The notes: a model not told the origin generated them from the sequence alone. Positions 6,856 through 15,793 are shown, counted from the stretch's first letter. The stretch is 28,698 nt of DNA from DTKY01 sp037440765 (GCA_037440765.1 JBBITL010000055.1:1-28698), one strand, 5' to 3'. Numbers and translations are program-made.

Positions 6856-9597
6856 CTACTGGATCTTAATCTTGACCTCGTTGCTGCGGCGCGAGTTTGT
6901 CTCTATTGAGACCTTCTGCTCTCCCGTGAGGCCCTCGGGAATCTGCACGTTGACCTGGTAGAGGCCGGGGTACACCGGATTCAAGCCGCTGTGCGAGGCT
7001 GCCAGCCGCAACGGCCCCAGGTTCACCGTCACCGGCAGCACGGTCAGATTGGAAGCGTCGACGGCCCCAAGCCCCGTGCCGTAGATCTCGATGTACTCGC
7101 CGCGGCGGACGGGCCTGGTCAGCGTGGTCTCGGCAGTGCCGTGCACCAGGATCGCCCCGTAGCCGGAGACGTGGTCGGCGAAGATGCCCGGTGAAGCCGC
7201 CACCAGCGGCACTGTCACCGCGTTCGAAGTCCCCTGCGGAGTGGAGACGATCACTGTCGCCGTTCCTTCGGTCACATTGGACGGAACAAGGAAGTTGATC
7301 TGCTGATCGCTCAGGTAGACCAGTTGCACCGGGCTGCCGTTCAGCGTCACCTGCACCCCCTGCACCGCTGTCGGATACGGCAGCGTGCTGGCGGCCGTCA
7401 CACCTCCCGAGAGCCGGGAACCGAAGATGGTGGCGAATGCGCCCGGCGAGAGCCCCGGGGCAAAGGAAGCCGCGTTCACTATGTAGGCCGCCTCGAAGTC
7501 CGGCTTGGCCAGGTTGGTCAGGTCGGTGAGGCGCACCGAGGTGCTGGAAGCGAACTCCGCGTTCCCAATGTACTGGGCGTCGATTGCGAGCGGCGGAGCT
7601 GGGTTCAACCTGACGGCCAGCGTGGCCACGCCCGCCTGACTCAGGTTCGCGCCGCCCAGGACGGTTTCGCCGTTCCGGAAAATCACCTCGCCGGTCGGCG
7701 CGCCCGTGCCCGGGGCGAGCACCTGTGTCACCGCCGTCAGCACAAATGCGCCGCTCGCGCCCGAGGGCGCGGCCGCAACGCTGATCACAGTGGATGTGCC
7801 GGCGGGCTGGACCATCTGCTCCAGCACTCCGGAGGCCGCCGCCGGGCAGACTGCTCCACCCGCGTAGACCGCAGTCACCCGGTGCAGGCCCACGGCGAGT
7901 CCGGATGCGGTGAACCGGGCGCGTCCGCCCTGCCCCAGCGCCACCGCGCCCAACCAGGTCTGCCCGTTCATGAAGCTGACGGTTCCCTCGCACATCGGGG
8001 CCAGTTGGGCTTCAAACGTGACAGGCTGGCCTCGCATCGACGGGTTGGACGAGGAACCGAGCAACGGGCGGGAGTCTGCCGGCAGCACCGTGAGCTGCAC
8101 GGTCGATGAGGTGCTGCCCGCGAAGTTGCTGTCCCCGGTGTATGTGGCGCGGATGAAGTGTATTCCGGGGGCCAGCGACGAGGTCGTGAGCCGGGCCTGC
8201 CCGCCCGCCAGGCTGACGGCGCCCAGCACCGCCCCTCCGTCCAGGAACTGCAGGCTCCCCGTCGGCGTGCCTGATCCGCCGCTGACAGTGGCCGTGAAAC
8301 TCACCTCCTGCCCGGCGGTCGTTTGAGTTGCAGAGGCTGCCATGGAAGTTGACGTAGGCGCTCCAGGTGTCGCGTTCACCACCTGCGTGAGGGGCGCCGA
8401 GGTGCTCCCCAGGCGGTGGCCGTCGCCGCCGTAGACGGCCGTAACCGAGTGGCTTCCGGTGTCCAGGGCGGATGTGGACAGCAGCGCCCGTCCGCTGTTC
8501 AGCGAGCCGGAGCCAAGCAGCAGGGCTCCGTTGTAGAACTGCACGCTGCCTGTCGCCGTGCCGGAGCCGGCGGTGACCGTAGCGACGAACGTGACGTTCT
8601 GCCCCAGTACGGACGGATTGCGCGAGGACGCCAGCACGGTCGATGTCGGGCTCATAGTTTGTGCGCTGACCACGTGCATGAATTCCGGCGACGCGCTCTC
8701 GGCGAAGTGGTCATCGCCACCGTAGCGGACGGTGATGGCGTGGCCCCCCACGGCGAGGCCTTCGACCACGATCGAAGCGCGCCCGCCCGCCAGGACCGCG
8801 TCCCCAATCCACTGGCCTCCGTCGGTGAACCGGACGCCGCCGGTGGGAGTGCCGCCGCTGCCGGTGACGGTCGCAGTGAAGCTGACAGCCTGGCCCGAAG
8901 GCGACGGGTTGGGCGATGAGGTGACCGATGTGGACGTGGGCTTGCGAGGCGGGGGGATCACCACCTGGGTCAGTACCGGCGAGACGCTCCCTACGTAGTT
9001 GCTGTCGCCCTCGTACACGGCCGTAATGGAGCGGCTCCCGGCCGGCAGGGTCGAGGTCGTGAAGGTCGCGCGGCGGTTGCTCAACGTAACGCTCGCCAGC
9101 GCTGCCGCCCCGTCCATGAATCGCAAGTTCCCGCCCGGAGTCCCCTCGAAGGAGAAGACAGTGGCAGTGAACGTCACCGCGGCCCCCAGGCTGGAGGGGT
9201 TCAACGAGGAGAGCAGCGAGACCGAGGTCGGTTCCCTGCTGCCAGGGTTGACGGTATGCACCAGCGGCGCGGATGTGCTCGGGGCATAGTCGCCGTCGCC
9301 GCCGTAGACCGCCGTGATGTTGTGCGCTCCCTGCGCCATGAAGGTCGTGGTTAGCTGGGCCCTGCCGCCGCTGAGGCTGCCGGCACCGATCATCGTCGCG
9401 CCGGTGTAGAGCTCAACCGTTCCCGTGGGGGTTCCCGCGGCAGAGGAGACCGTGACCGTGAACGTAACGCTCTCTCCATAGGTGGTGGGGTTGGGAGCGG
9501 AGGCAACGGTAGTGGTGGTGGTGGCGAGCGAGGCGGCGCTTGCGCAACAAACCTGCGCAATGAGAACCGCAAACCCAAGCAGGCTCCGGGCGTCCAT
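6856..9597 (-). CDS. Secreted Ig-like repeat protein with Solibacter-type C-terminal domain (TIGR03437-like)
   Basis: A 913-residue exported protein. The signal peptide is MDARSLLGFAVLIAQVCCASA. Seven Ig-like (Big_3_5-type) repeats of about 96 residues follow. Each carries NPS-x-G-x-x-VTFTATV, GTPTGxVxFxDG, LxxGxHxITAVYxGDxxFxxS and a closing VxV; the sixth and seventh are the most diverged. Residues from about 700 form the C-terminal domain beginning YIVNAASFAPGLSPGAFATIFGSRLSG, the hallmark of Solibacter-like secreted proteins. The domain is of unknown function and probably links to surface or adhesion roles. I chose ATG 9597 because it opens directly on the signal peptide; an open frame extends further upstream. 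A candidate promoter would start transcription at about this ATG. It heads the TPR-permease-TolC run. Confidence 0.88.
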   Translation of the reverse strand: MDARSLLGFAVLIAQVCCASAASLATTTTTVASAPNPTTYGESVTFTVTVSSAAGTPTGTVELYTGATMIGAGSLSGGRAQLTTTFMAQGAHNITAVYGGDGDYAPSTSAPLVHTVNPGSREPTSVSLLSSLNPSSLGAAVTFTATVFSFEGTPGGNLRFMDGAAALASVTLSNRRATFTTSTLPAGSRSITAVYEGDSNYVGSVSPVLTQVVIPPPRKPTSTSVTSSPNPSPSGQAVSFTATVTGSGGTPTGGVRFTDGGQWIGDAVLAGGRASIVVEGLAVGGHAITVRYGGDDHFAESASPEFMHVVSAQTMSPTSTVLASSRNPSVLGQNVTFVATVTAGSGTATGSVQFYNGALLLGSGSLNSGRALLSTSALDTGSHSVTAVYGGDGHRLGSTSAPLTQVVNATPGAPTSTSMAASATQTTAGQEVSFTATVSGGSGTPTGSLQFLDGGAVLGAVSLAGGQARLTTSSLAPGIHFIRATYTGDSNFAGSTSSTVQLTVLPADSRPLLGSSSNPSMRGQPVTFEAQLAPMCEGTVSFMNGQTWLGAVALGQGGRARFTASGLAVGLHRVTAVYAGGAVCPAAASGVLEQMVQPAGTSTVISVAAAPSGASGAFVLTAVTQVLAPGTGAPTGEVIFRNGETVLGGANLSQAGVATLAVRLNPAPPLAIDAQYIGNAEFASSTSVRLTDLTNLAKPDFEAAYIVNAASFAPGLSPGAFATIFGSRLSGGVTAASTLPYPTAVQGVQVTLNGSPVQLVYLSDQQINFLVPSNVTEGTATVIVSTPQGTSNAVTVPLVAASPGIFADHVSGYGAILVHGTAETTLTRPVRRGEYIEIYGTGLGAVDASNLTVLPVTVNLGPLRLAASHSGLNPVYPGLYQVNVQIPEGLTGEQKVSIETNSRRSNEVKIKIQ

Positions 9598-9604
9598 CCT
9601 CGGA

Positions 9605-9633
9605 ATGCTACCCCGCCTGTCTCGTTTCTTCAA
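9605..9633 (-). promoter_or_regulatory. Candidate promoter of the Ig-repeat gene
   Basis: Minus-strand TTGAAG (9628-9633), a 17-base spacer and TAGCAT (9605-9610) end seven bases before the ATG at 9597, again predicting an almost leaderless mRNA. Each hexamer matches consensus at four of six positions. A perfect TTGACA occurs just upstream (9637-9642) but has no -10 at proper distance. Confidence 0.35.
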
Positions 9634-9686
9634 TATTGTCAATGGAATACAAAACGATGCTAACTTTCGTGAGTGACCCTCCACCA

Positions 9687-9714
9687 TTGGCGGCCAGGCG
9701 GGGTTCGGTAGACT
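9687..9714 (+). promoter_or_regulatory. Candidate promoter of the DinG-type helicase gene
   Basis: TTGGCG (9687-9692), a 16-base spacer and TAGACT (9709-9714) precede the first plausible ATG (9732) by 17 bases. Each hexamer matches at four of six positions. Confidence 0.35.
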
Positions 9715-9731
9715 CAAAGCTGGACCTCCGT

Positions 9732-11660
9732 ATGCCGCGTGCCGAACGGCCCATGACTGTCCGCGACTTTTTCTCCCCGCGAGGGCCGCTCTCCCGGTGG
9801 CACCCCAACTTCGAGTTCCGGCCGGGACAGCTAGAAATGGCGCTGGAGGTCGAGGCGGCGCTCAGCGAGCGCAAGTGCCTCATGGTCGAGGCCGGCACCG
9901 GCACGGGCAAGACCCTGGCCTACCTGGTGCCCGCCATCCTGTCCGGACGCCGCGTGGTGGTCTCAACCGGAACCCGCAACCTCCAGGACCAGATCATCTA
10001 CAAGGACATCCCGTTCCTTCAGCAGCACATCGGCCGCCCTCTGCGCGTGTGCTCGATGAAAGGCCGGGCCAACTACGCCTGCCGCCAGAAAATCTACGAC
10101 GCCGAAAAAGAACCCATCTTGGCCGGCCTCGAAGAGGTCGCCGACTTCGAGATCATACGCGACTGGGAGAGGACCACGCCCACCGGCGACCGCGCCGAAA
10201 TCCGCACGCTGCCCGAATCGAGCGCCGTCTGGGCCAAACTCGATGCCCGCCGCGAGCTGTGCCCCGGCCAGAAGTGCCCGCAGTTTGAGCGCTGCTTCAT
10301 CACGGCCGTCCGGCGCGAGGCGGCCGCCAGCGACATTATCATCGTCAACCATCACCTGTTTTTCGCCGATCTGGCGGTGCGCGAGGAGGAATACGGCGCC
10401 ATCCTCCCGGAGTACGCCGCGGTGATCTTCGACGAGGCGCACGAAATCGAAGACGTCGCCGGCCAGTATTTCGGCTTTACCGCGGGCAACTACCAGATCA
10501 GCGACCTCCGCCGCGACATCGCGGCACTGGCCCGCCGCAAGGGCTTCGCCACGCCCGGCCTGGCGAGCGCCCTGGAAACCCTGGACGAGCGCGCCGCCCG
10601 CTTCTTCAGCCTGTTCGACCACCTGGAAGGCCGCTCACGCCTCCCCACTGGCAGGGCGTTCTCGCTTCGTCACGCCGAGTACTACACGGACATCCAGGAG
10701 TCGCTCAAGCACCTTGCCGCGGAGCTGGAACTGGTCGATGATGCGCCCGAAGAACTGATCCCATTGCGGGGCCGCCTGAGTGAGATCTCCGGGAACCTGC
10801 GCCTGCTGGTCGAGAAACGCGAGGAGACTTACGTCTACTGGGTGGAGCGGCGAGGGCGCGGGTGCTTCCTGCAAGCCACTCCCATCGACGTCTCGGCGCT
10901 ACTGGCCGAGCGGCTCTTCTCGAACCTGGGAGCGGCCGTGCTCACGTCCGCCACTCTGACCGTGGCCGGCAGCTTCGCCTATGCCCAGAAGCGGCTGGGC
11001 CTCACGTCGGCGCGAACCCGGTCGGTGGCAGGGCTCTTCGACTTCACCAAACAGGCGCTGCTCTATGTGCCCGAGCACCTGCCAGCCCCGCGCGGCGACG
11101 GCTACCAGGCCAAGGCAGCGGCCGTGATCAGCCGGCTCCTGGATTACAGCCGCGGGCGCGCCTTCGTGCTCTTCACCAGCTACCAGCAGATGCAGCAGAT
11201 TCACGACCGCCTGGCCTACAAGCTGGAATACCCGGCGCTGCTTCAGGGCTCCGGCCCCCGGGGGGCGCTGCTGGAGGAGTTCCGCGCCACGCCCAACTGC
11301 GTGCTGTTCGCCACCGCCTCTTTCTGGCAGGGCGTGGACGTGCCCGGCGATCAGCTCAGCCTTGTTATCATAGACAAGCTGCCGTTTGCGGTTCCGAGCG
11401 ATCCGGTGGTGGAAGCGCGCATCCGCCGCACACGCGAGCAGGGGGGCGATCCGTTTTACGACTACCAGATCCCGCAGGCGGCCCTGGCCCTCAAGCAAGG
11501 CTTCGGACGGCTCATACGCAGCCGGTCGGACCGCGGGGTTCTGGCGCTTCTGGATAACCGTATCGTGAAGCGGCCCTACGGGCAGGTCTTCCTGGACAGC
11601 CTGCCCGCCTACGGCTTCACAACCGAACTGGGAGACGTGGAGAAGTTCTTCGATGTTTGA
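9732..11660 (+). CDS. DinG/XPD-type Fe-S ATP-dependent DNA helicase
   Basis: A 642-residue superfamily 2 helicase, 5'-3' type by family. Walker A EAGTGTGKT has Lys60, and the DEAH box (FDEAHEIE) is at 234-237. Motif VI is QGFGRLIRSRSDRG near the C-terminus. Four Cys between motifs Ia and II (117, 177, 182, 188) match the [4Fe-4S] domain of DinG/XPD proteins. In E. coli DinG unwinds DNA-RNA hybrids and branched DNA, helping replication through transcription units. There is no N-terminal exonuclease domain. The first conserved segment starts at the second Met (9753, VRDFFSP), so 9753 is an alternative start. Neither has a strong Shine-Dalgarno. The stop overlaps the queD start by eight bases, indicating coupled translation. 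Confidence 0.9.
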   Translation: MPRAERPMTVRDFFSPRGPLSRWHPNFEFRPGQLEMALEVEAALSERKCLMVEAGTGTGKTLAYLVPAILSGRRVVVSTGTRNLQDQIIYKDIPFLQQHIGRPLRVCSMKGRANYACRQKIYDAEKEPILAGLEEVADFEIIRDWERTTPTGDRAEIRTLPESSAVWAKLDARRELCPGQKCPQFERCFITAVRREAAASDIIIVNHHLFFADLAVREEEYGAILPEYAAVIFDEAHEIEDVAGQYFGFTAGNYQISDLRRDIAALARRKGFATPGLASALETLDERAARFFSLFDHLEGRSRLPTGRAFSLRHAEYYTDIQESLKHLAAELELVDDAPEELIPLRGRLSEISGNLRLLVEKREETYVYWVERRGRGCFLQATPIDVSALLAERLFSNLGAAVLTSATLTVAGSFAYAQKRLGLTSARTRSVAGLFDFTKQALLYVPEHLPAPRGDGYQAKAAAVISRLLDYSRGRAFVLFTSYQQMQQIHDRLAYKLEYPALLQGSGPRGALLEEFRATPNCVLFATASFWQGVDVPGDQLSLVIIDKLPFAVPSDPVVEARIRRTREQGGDPFYDYQIPQAALALKQGFGRLIRSRSDRGVLALLDNRIVKRPYGQVFLDSLPAYGFTTELGDVEKFFDV

Positions 11661-12030
11661 GATCTCGGTGGAAGAGAGCTTTGCCGCAGGGCACTCCCTG
11701 CGCAATTACCGGGGCAAGTGCGAGAAGGTGCACGGCCACAACTACAAGGTCCGCGTGACGCTGGAGGGCGAGACCCTGAACGAAGCCGGGCTGCTGGTGG
11801 ACTTCACCGAGCTCAAGCGGGCGCTGCACTCCGTGATCGAACGGCTGGATCACGAGTTCCTCAACGACATCCCCCCCTTCGACAAGCTGAACCCCTCGGC
11901 CGAGAACATGGCCCGCTACTTCCACGACGAAATCGGCAAGAGCATCAGCGCCGAACGCGGCGTGCGTGTCTCCTCGGTAAGGATCTGGGAAACCGGCACA
12001 TCCGTGGCAACCTACCGCCGGACGGCCTGA
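11653..12030 (+). CDS. queD: 6-carboxytetrahydropterin synthase (QueD/PTPS family)
   Basis: A 125-residue T-fold enzyme of the 6-pyruvoyl-tetrahydropterin synthase family. Zinc ligands His14, His27 and His29 and catalytic Cys23 form the pattern C-x3-H-x-H (CEKVHGH). LDHEFLND supplies the conserved Asp-His pair, and ETGTSVATY near the C-terminus carries the pterin-binding Glu. QueD converts 7,8-dihydroneopterin triphosphate to 6-carboxytetrahydropterin, on the path to preQ0 and queuosine. The other que genes are not in the window. Start ATG 11653 lies inside the end of the helicase gene, with GGAGAA about eight bases ahead. A PTPS-like role in another pterin pathway is possible. Confidence 0.9.
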   Translation: MFEISVEESFAAGHSLRNYRGKCEKVHGHNYKVRVTLEGETLNEAGLLVDFTELKRALHSVIERLDHEFLNDIPPFDKLNPSAENMARYFHDEIGKSISAERGVRVSSVRIWETGTSVATYRRTA

Positions 12031-12085
12031 GCCTCTGTGCGGGCCACCGCGGAGTCGGGCTAGAATTGACACGAGGGGAGGGTGT

Positions 12086-13492
12086 ATGGTTTCTCGAAGG
12101 GAAATTCTCGGCGTATTGGGCGCTGTGCCGGCAGCCGGATTGCTGGGCCCGGGAGCGCTTTACGCGCAGGCCGCTTCCAACTTCCAGCGGCGGCTGTTTG
12201 GGAGAACCGGCTGGATGGTGACGCCGCTCGGGCTGGGTGGCCAGGCCTCGCTGCAATGGACACGGCCCGGAATCGACGCGCCCGACATTATCGTGCGCGC
12301 CGTACAGCTCGGCGTCAATTACCTGGATACCGCCAACGCGTACGGTCCCAGCCAGACCAACTTCGGCGAGGCCTTCCGGCGCATGAACATTGCTCCCGGC
12401 GCGCCGGGCTATGACGCCGCGCTGCGCTCGCGGCTGTTTGTCGCCACCAAGACCGGCCGGCGGTACGCCGCGGACCCGGAGGCGAAGGATCCTGCCGCAA
12501 CGGCCATCGGGGACTTGAGGCGCTCGCTCACGCAGATTTTCGGCGACGGGAAGGGCCACATCCCGGACGGCGCGTACCTGGACTCCATCCAGATACACAA
12601 CCTGACCACCATGGCTCAGGTCGATCAGATCTACGAGGGTTACGCCGAGAGGGCCGCGCGGCGCCCGGAGCGGATCGGCGCGATGGCCGGCCTGCTCGAC
12701 TACCGGGACGGCACCAATTACACCGGCCTTAACCCGGAGCACCGCCGCTGGGTGCGGCACATCGGCATCAGCGGGCACCTCAGCTCCCCGGTGCTGATGA
12801 GCGCCATTCGCCGCGACTCGGAGCAGGTGATCGACACGGTCCTGGTGGCGCTCAATCCCAATGACCGGGCGTGCAGCTCGCACCAGAACAACGTGCTGCC
12901 CCTGGCCGTGGCGCGCGGCATCGGCGTCGTGGCCATGAAGCTGTTCGCCGACGGCGCTTTCTACGGAAAGGAGCCGCGGTTCTCCAAGACACCGGACGAC
13001 GTAATCATGGGCGTGGGCAAGCCGGGCGCGGCCGACTACACTGACCTGGTGCGCTACCCGCTCGCGCTCCCGGGCGTGGGCGTGGCTATCATCGGCATTG
13101 GCCAGATCGCCCGCGAGAAGCCCGAGTCGGACCAGCTTGTCGCGAACCTGGCAGCGGCGCTGAAGGACATGCCCTCGCCGCTCGAGCGCGCCCGCATCGA
13201 GAAGGATACCCTGAGCCGCCACCCGGCAGCCGCCAATTACTTCCAGGAAAAAACCAACACCCTGGTGCAGCCGGCAGCCGTCGCGGTCAAGCGGGACGGC
13301 GACCGGGTGATTGTCCAGTGGAACACGGCGCTGGCGGGTCCCGAGCCGATCCGCGCTTACGAGATTCGGGCCGGCAACCGGGTCCTGCTGTCTTTGCCTT
13401 TCCGGCCGCAGCTTACCGAGGCGCCTTACTCAGTGGCGGTTCCTGCCTCGGCGGTGGGGGACGCTACGCCCACCGTGGTTGCCGCAGTCTGA
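12086..13492 (+). CDS. Tat-exported aldo/keto reductase
   Basis: A 468-residue protein. The N-terminus MVSRREILGVLGAVPAAGLL followed by a YAQA site looks like a Tat signal (SRRxxL then a hydrophobic stretch). The AKR barrel follows, opening RRLFGRTGWMVTPLGLGG. The catalytic tetrad is present: Asp81 and Tyr86 in LDTANAYG, Lys122 in ATKTG, His171 in IQIHN. Residues from about 395 form a short beta-rich tail not needed for catalysis. Tat export would fit a cofactor-loaded enzyme folded before transport. NADPH use outside the cytoplasm would be surprising, so the redox partner is unclear. A strong Shine-Dalgarno (GAGGGGAGGG) precedes ATG 12086, and a TAGAAT at 12061 could be a -10. Confidence 0.85.
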   Translation: MVSRREILGVLGAVPAAGLLGPGALYAQAASNFQRRLFGRTGWMVTPLGLGGQASLQWTRPGIDAPDIIVRAVQLGVNYLDTANAYGPSQTNFGEAFRRMNIAPGAPGYDAALRSRLFVATKTGRRYAADPEAKDPAATAIGDLRRSLTQIFGDGKGHIPDGAYLDSIQIHNLTTMAQVDQIYEGYAERAARRPERIGAMAGLLDYRDGTNYTGLNPEHRRWVRHIGISGHLSSPVLMSAIRRDSEQVIDTVLVALNPNDRACSSHQNNVLPLAVARGIGVVAMKLFADGAFYGKEPRFSKTPDDVIMGVGKPGAADYTDLVRYPLALPGVGVAIIGIGQIAREKPESDQLVANLAAALKDMPSPLERARIEKDTLSRHPAAANYFQEKTNTLVQPAAVAVKRDGDRVIVQWNTALAGPEPIRAYEIRAGNRVLLSLPFRPQLTEAPYSVAVPASAVGDATPTVVAAV

Positions 13493-13497
13493 GCCCC

Positions 13498-13542
13498 GCA
13501 GGCCAGGAGGCCTGCCGCACGCCGGACAGGCGTCCTCGCCTG
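13498..13542. terminator. Twin short hairpins between convergent genes
   Basis: Two perfect stem-loops lie in the 59-base gap between the reductase and VWFA stops. One is GCAGGCC-AGGA-GGCCTGC (13498-13515), the other CAGGCG-TCCT-CGCCTG (13527-13542). Both have four-base loops and neither is followed by a T tract. They are placed to act as a bidirectional terminator or to protect 3' ends. They may instead be a copy of a GC-rich interspersed repeat. Confidence 0.45.
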
Positions 13543-13551
13543 CCCCATCTG

Positions 13552-14469
13552 CTAGTTGGCCTGGAGGACGAACCGGTCGCGCCACCTCAAGGTGCGGCCG
13601 GGACTCTCCAACTGCAACGTAAGGACCGAGGACTTGGCTTCGGGCGGCAGCGCCACGTCCACCGAGTAGTGGGAGGCGATGGTCCGCAGCGCGGCATCCA
13701 TCAGGTCCGGAATGTCCTTCTGGGAGCGGCAGAAGTAGCTGGCGCCGCCGGTGGTGGCCGCCAGCGTCATCAGTCCGGTCTGGTAGGCGTCGTTCAGGCT
13801 ATCGTTGCGATAAGCCAGGTGCAGGATGAATACGGGCACGCGGGTTCTGGCCAGCGTGGAGTCCAGCTTGGAAATCCTCTCCCGAACCAGGACGTCCGGA
13901 AACCGCCGGCTCATGTCTCCGCGATCACTCGGGTTGACCCGGGGGTTGACCAGGTCCTCCCGGTAGTTGGCCACGTCGCTGTCCGTGACGTAGAGGATTG
14001 CCAGCCGCACGGCCGCCTTGCTCAGTATCCCGTCTCCGATCCGCGCGGCCGTTTCGATGGTATCCAGCAGCCCCGCCCGGCCGCTTACGGGCACGGCCCT
14101 TACGGCTTCACTAAACCGGTCACGGTCGGCGGTGGGATCCATAAGAACCCGCAGTCCATCCTGCGACCTCAACATGGCGAGGAGCGTGTGAGGCGGCAAC
14201 TGCCGGCTTGACTCGATCAGTGAAGTCTTGGCGATCTGTGCCGAGGTCAGGTCCCCGACCATGTCGGAGATCACCATGACCATCAGGTCGTCGGCCGGGC
14301 CCAGCGCGCTTGCCGCGTGTGCCGTGGCGCCGCCCGCCCGTATGTTCAGGTTCAGGGGGGTCAGCGCGGAAGTCCCGTCGGACTCACTATCCACCCATAC
14401 CGGTACGCGCAGGTTCTCGCCCGCCGCCGCCAGCGCCAGCGCCATCATCAGCCACAGACTCTTGTGCAT
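13552..14469 (-). CDS. VWFA-related Acidobacteria protein with degenerate MIDAS
   Basis: A 305-residue exported protein with a signal peptide (MHKSLWLMMALALAAAGE) and the VWFA-like layout of the Acidobacteria TIGR03436-type family. The segments DLMVMVISDMVGDL, VSGRAGLLDTIETAARIG and VRLAILYVTDSD correspond to the first strand, the middle loop and a later strand. The metal-ion site DxSxS is replaced by Asp69-x-Val71-x-Asp73, so classic Mg binding looks lost. A C-terminal beta domain follows (YSVDVALPPEAKSSVLTLQLESP). The ATG overlaps the barrel stop by one base (TGATG), so the two products are probably translated together. Role unknown; a periplasmic or surface interaction partner of the barrel is a guess. 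Confidence 0.8.
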   Translation of the reverse strand: MHKSLWLMMALALAAAGENLRVPVWVDSESDGTSALTPLNLNIRAGGATAHAASALGPADDLMVMVISDMVGDLTSAQIAKTSLIESSRQLPPHTLLAMLRSQDGLRVLMDPTADRDRFSEAVRAVPVSGRAGLLDTIETAARIGDGILSKAAVRLAILYVTDSDVANYREDLVNPRVNPSDRGDMSRRFPDVLVRERISKLDSTLARTRVPVFILHLAYRNDSLNDAYQTGLMTLAATTGGASYFCRSQKDIPDLMDAALRTIASHYSVDVALPPEAKSSVLTLQLESPGRTLRWRDRFVLQAN

Positions 14470-15696
14470 CAGAAACTGTACCTCGCTTCAAGTTGCATCA
14501 CCCGCCCGCCGGTGGATCCTATTATTTTACCAGCGTTCACGTTGGGCGATTTCGCCGGGCCGATCACCACGTCCGGCAGGTTCCAGTTGGCATGGTTCAG
14601 GAAGTTCATGGCCACAGCGCCGAGTTCCAGAGTCTTGCCCGTGCCCAGCGAAAAACGCTTGTTCAATGAGAGATCGTGCGACTGGAAGATCGGGTTCCGC
14701 AAAGTCGGATGCGTGCGCCAGCCGTTCCCGATTGTGAAATCCGCGGGTTGATCGAAGGCCGCCGGGTTGAACCAGAGGCCTGGGCCAGGGTTTGCTACAC
14801 CGGGGTCCACACCCGGCACCACGTTCACTCTCAGGCCCGTCACCACACCACCTGTGTTGTTGAACAACGGGCGGAGTTGGAGCGGCTCGCCGCTCATCAC
14901 GCTGGACATGCTGCTCAGCGCCCAGCCCTCAAAGACGTGCCTCACCCAGCTCGTATAGGGCAGGAAGGCTTTGCCGCTGCCGAAAGGCAGCTCGTAGCGG
15001 GCGCTCAGCGTGACCCGATGCGGCGGGTTGAAAGTGGACAGTGACCACTCGTTGCGCCGGTTGTAATAGTCCTGAAGTCCGTACATCCCGGAGTAATCGT
15101 CATAGGCGCGGGAGAACTCATACTCGAACCTCAGTCCGAGCCCGGTCCGGGAGCGTTTCTCGACCGTCACCGACGCCTCGTCGCGGCGGCCGCGGCCTAT
15201 CGGATAGACGTTCCCCGTTTCAAAGTTCTTGTACTGCGGATACGGGCGCAGGGACGCGTTGAACGCCTCGTCGTTGAGCAGGTCCCTGTATTGCAGCGCC
15301 GCGAGCGGTATGGCGTTCAAGTCGATCGCCGCGGCCATGACCGGGAAGTTTCTTGACCGGCTGTGCCCCAGCGCGAAGGTGACGATGATCGACGCGCGCA
15401 GCCGCCGTTCCACCGACAGGGAAGCCAGTTGCCGCGTGGGCTGGCGGTTGCTCTGGTCGATGTAGTCGGCGACCGTGCCGTTGGCCGCCTCAGGCCGCAC
15501 GTCAGGCAGCGGATGCGTAAGGGCAGGCAGGCCGTTCGACAGGTAGACGGCCGGCTGAAGCTGCACATTGGGCGACAGATAAACCGGCGCCGCATTGAAC
15601 GCCTGCGTTCCCAACTGAAGACCGCCGAAGGCTCCGAGTCCCCCACCGCCGCCACCGCCACCACCACCGCCGCGCACGCCGGGGGCAAGGTAGGAC
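14469..15696 (-). CDS. Oar-like TonB-receptor-type outer-membrane barrel, C-terminal part
   Basis: C-terminal part of the gene cut by the N gap. It opens SYLAPGVRGGGG, runs through a poly-Gly tract and then barrel strands with alternating aromatic/polar residues, such as TVEKRSRTGLGLRFEYEFSRAYDDYSG and PPHRVTLSARYELPFGSGKAF. It ends VMQLEARYSF, with the terminal Phe typical of Omp85-inserted barrels. The segment LSLNKRFSLGTGKTLELGAVAMNFLNHANW is the usual Oar-like ending. As printed it is in a different frame from the upstream part. Removing the duplicated 163 bases puts both in one frame of 954 residues. Its stop overlaps the VWFA start. Confidence 0.82.
15643..15696. repeat. Left copy of 54-bp direct duplication flanking the gap
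   Basis: Identical base for base to 15806-15859, offset 163. It encodes the poly-Gly tract and SYLAPGVR on the minus strand. It ends exactly at the first N, as expected if two overlapping contig ends were scaffolded without being merged. Confidence 0.95.
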
Positions 15697-15793
15697 NNNN
15701 NNNNNNNNNNNNNNNNNNNNNNNNNNNNNNNNNNNNNNNNNNNNNNNNNNNNNNNNNNNNNNNNNNNNNNNNNNNNNNNNNNNNNNNNNNNNN
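15697..15793. other. Assembly gap (97 N)
   Basis: A run of 97 N inside the barrel gene, next to GGC/GGT repeat DNA on the coding strand. Both flanks carry the same 54 bases, so the true gap is probably negative: the contigs overlap. The number of glycine codons remains uncertain. Confidence 0.98.

Noticed and set aside
7505..9530. DNA tandem repeat or recombination hotspot in the Ig-repeat gene
   Set aside because: The seven units are similar as protein but diverged at the DNA level, so they are old domain duplications rather than an active repeat array.
11600..11660. preQ1-type riboswitch ahead of queD
   Set aside because: The queD start lies inside the helicase coding sequence with an eight-base overlap, leaving no room for a leader, and no aptamer-like fold was seen.
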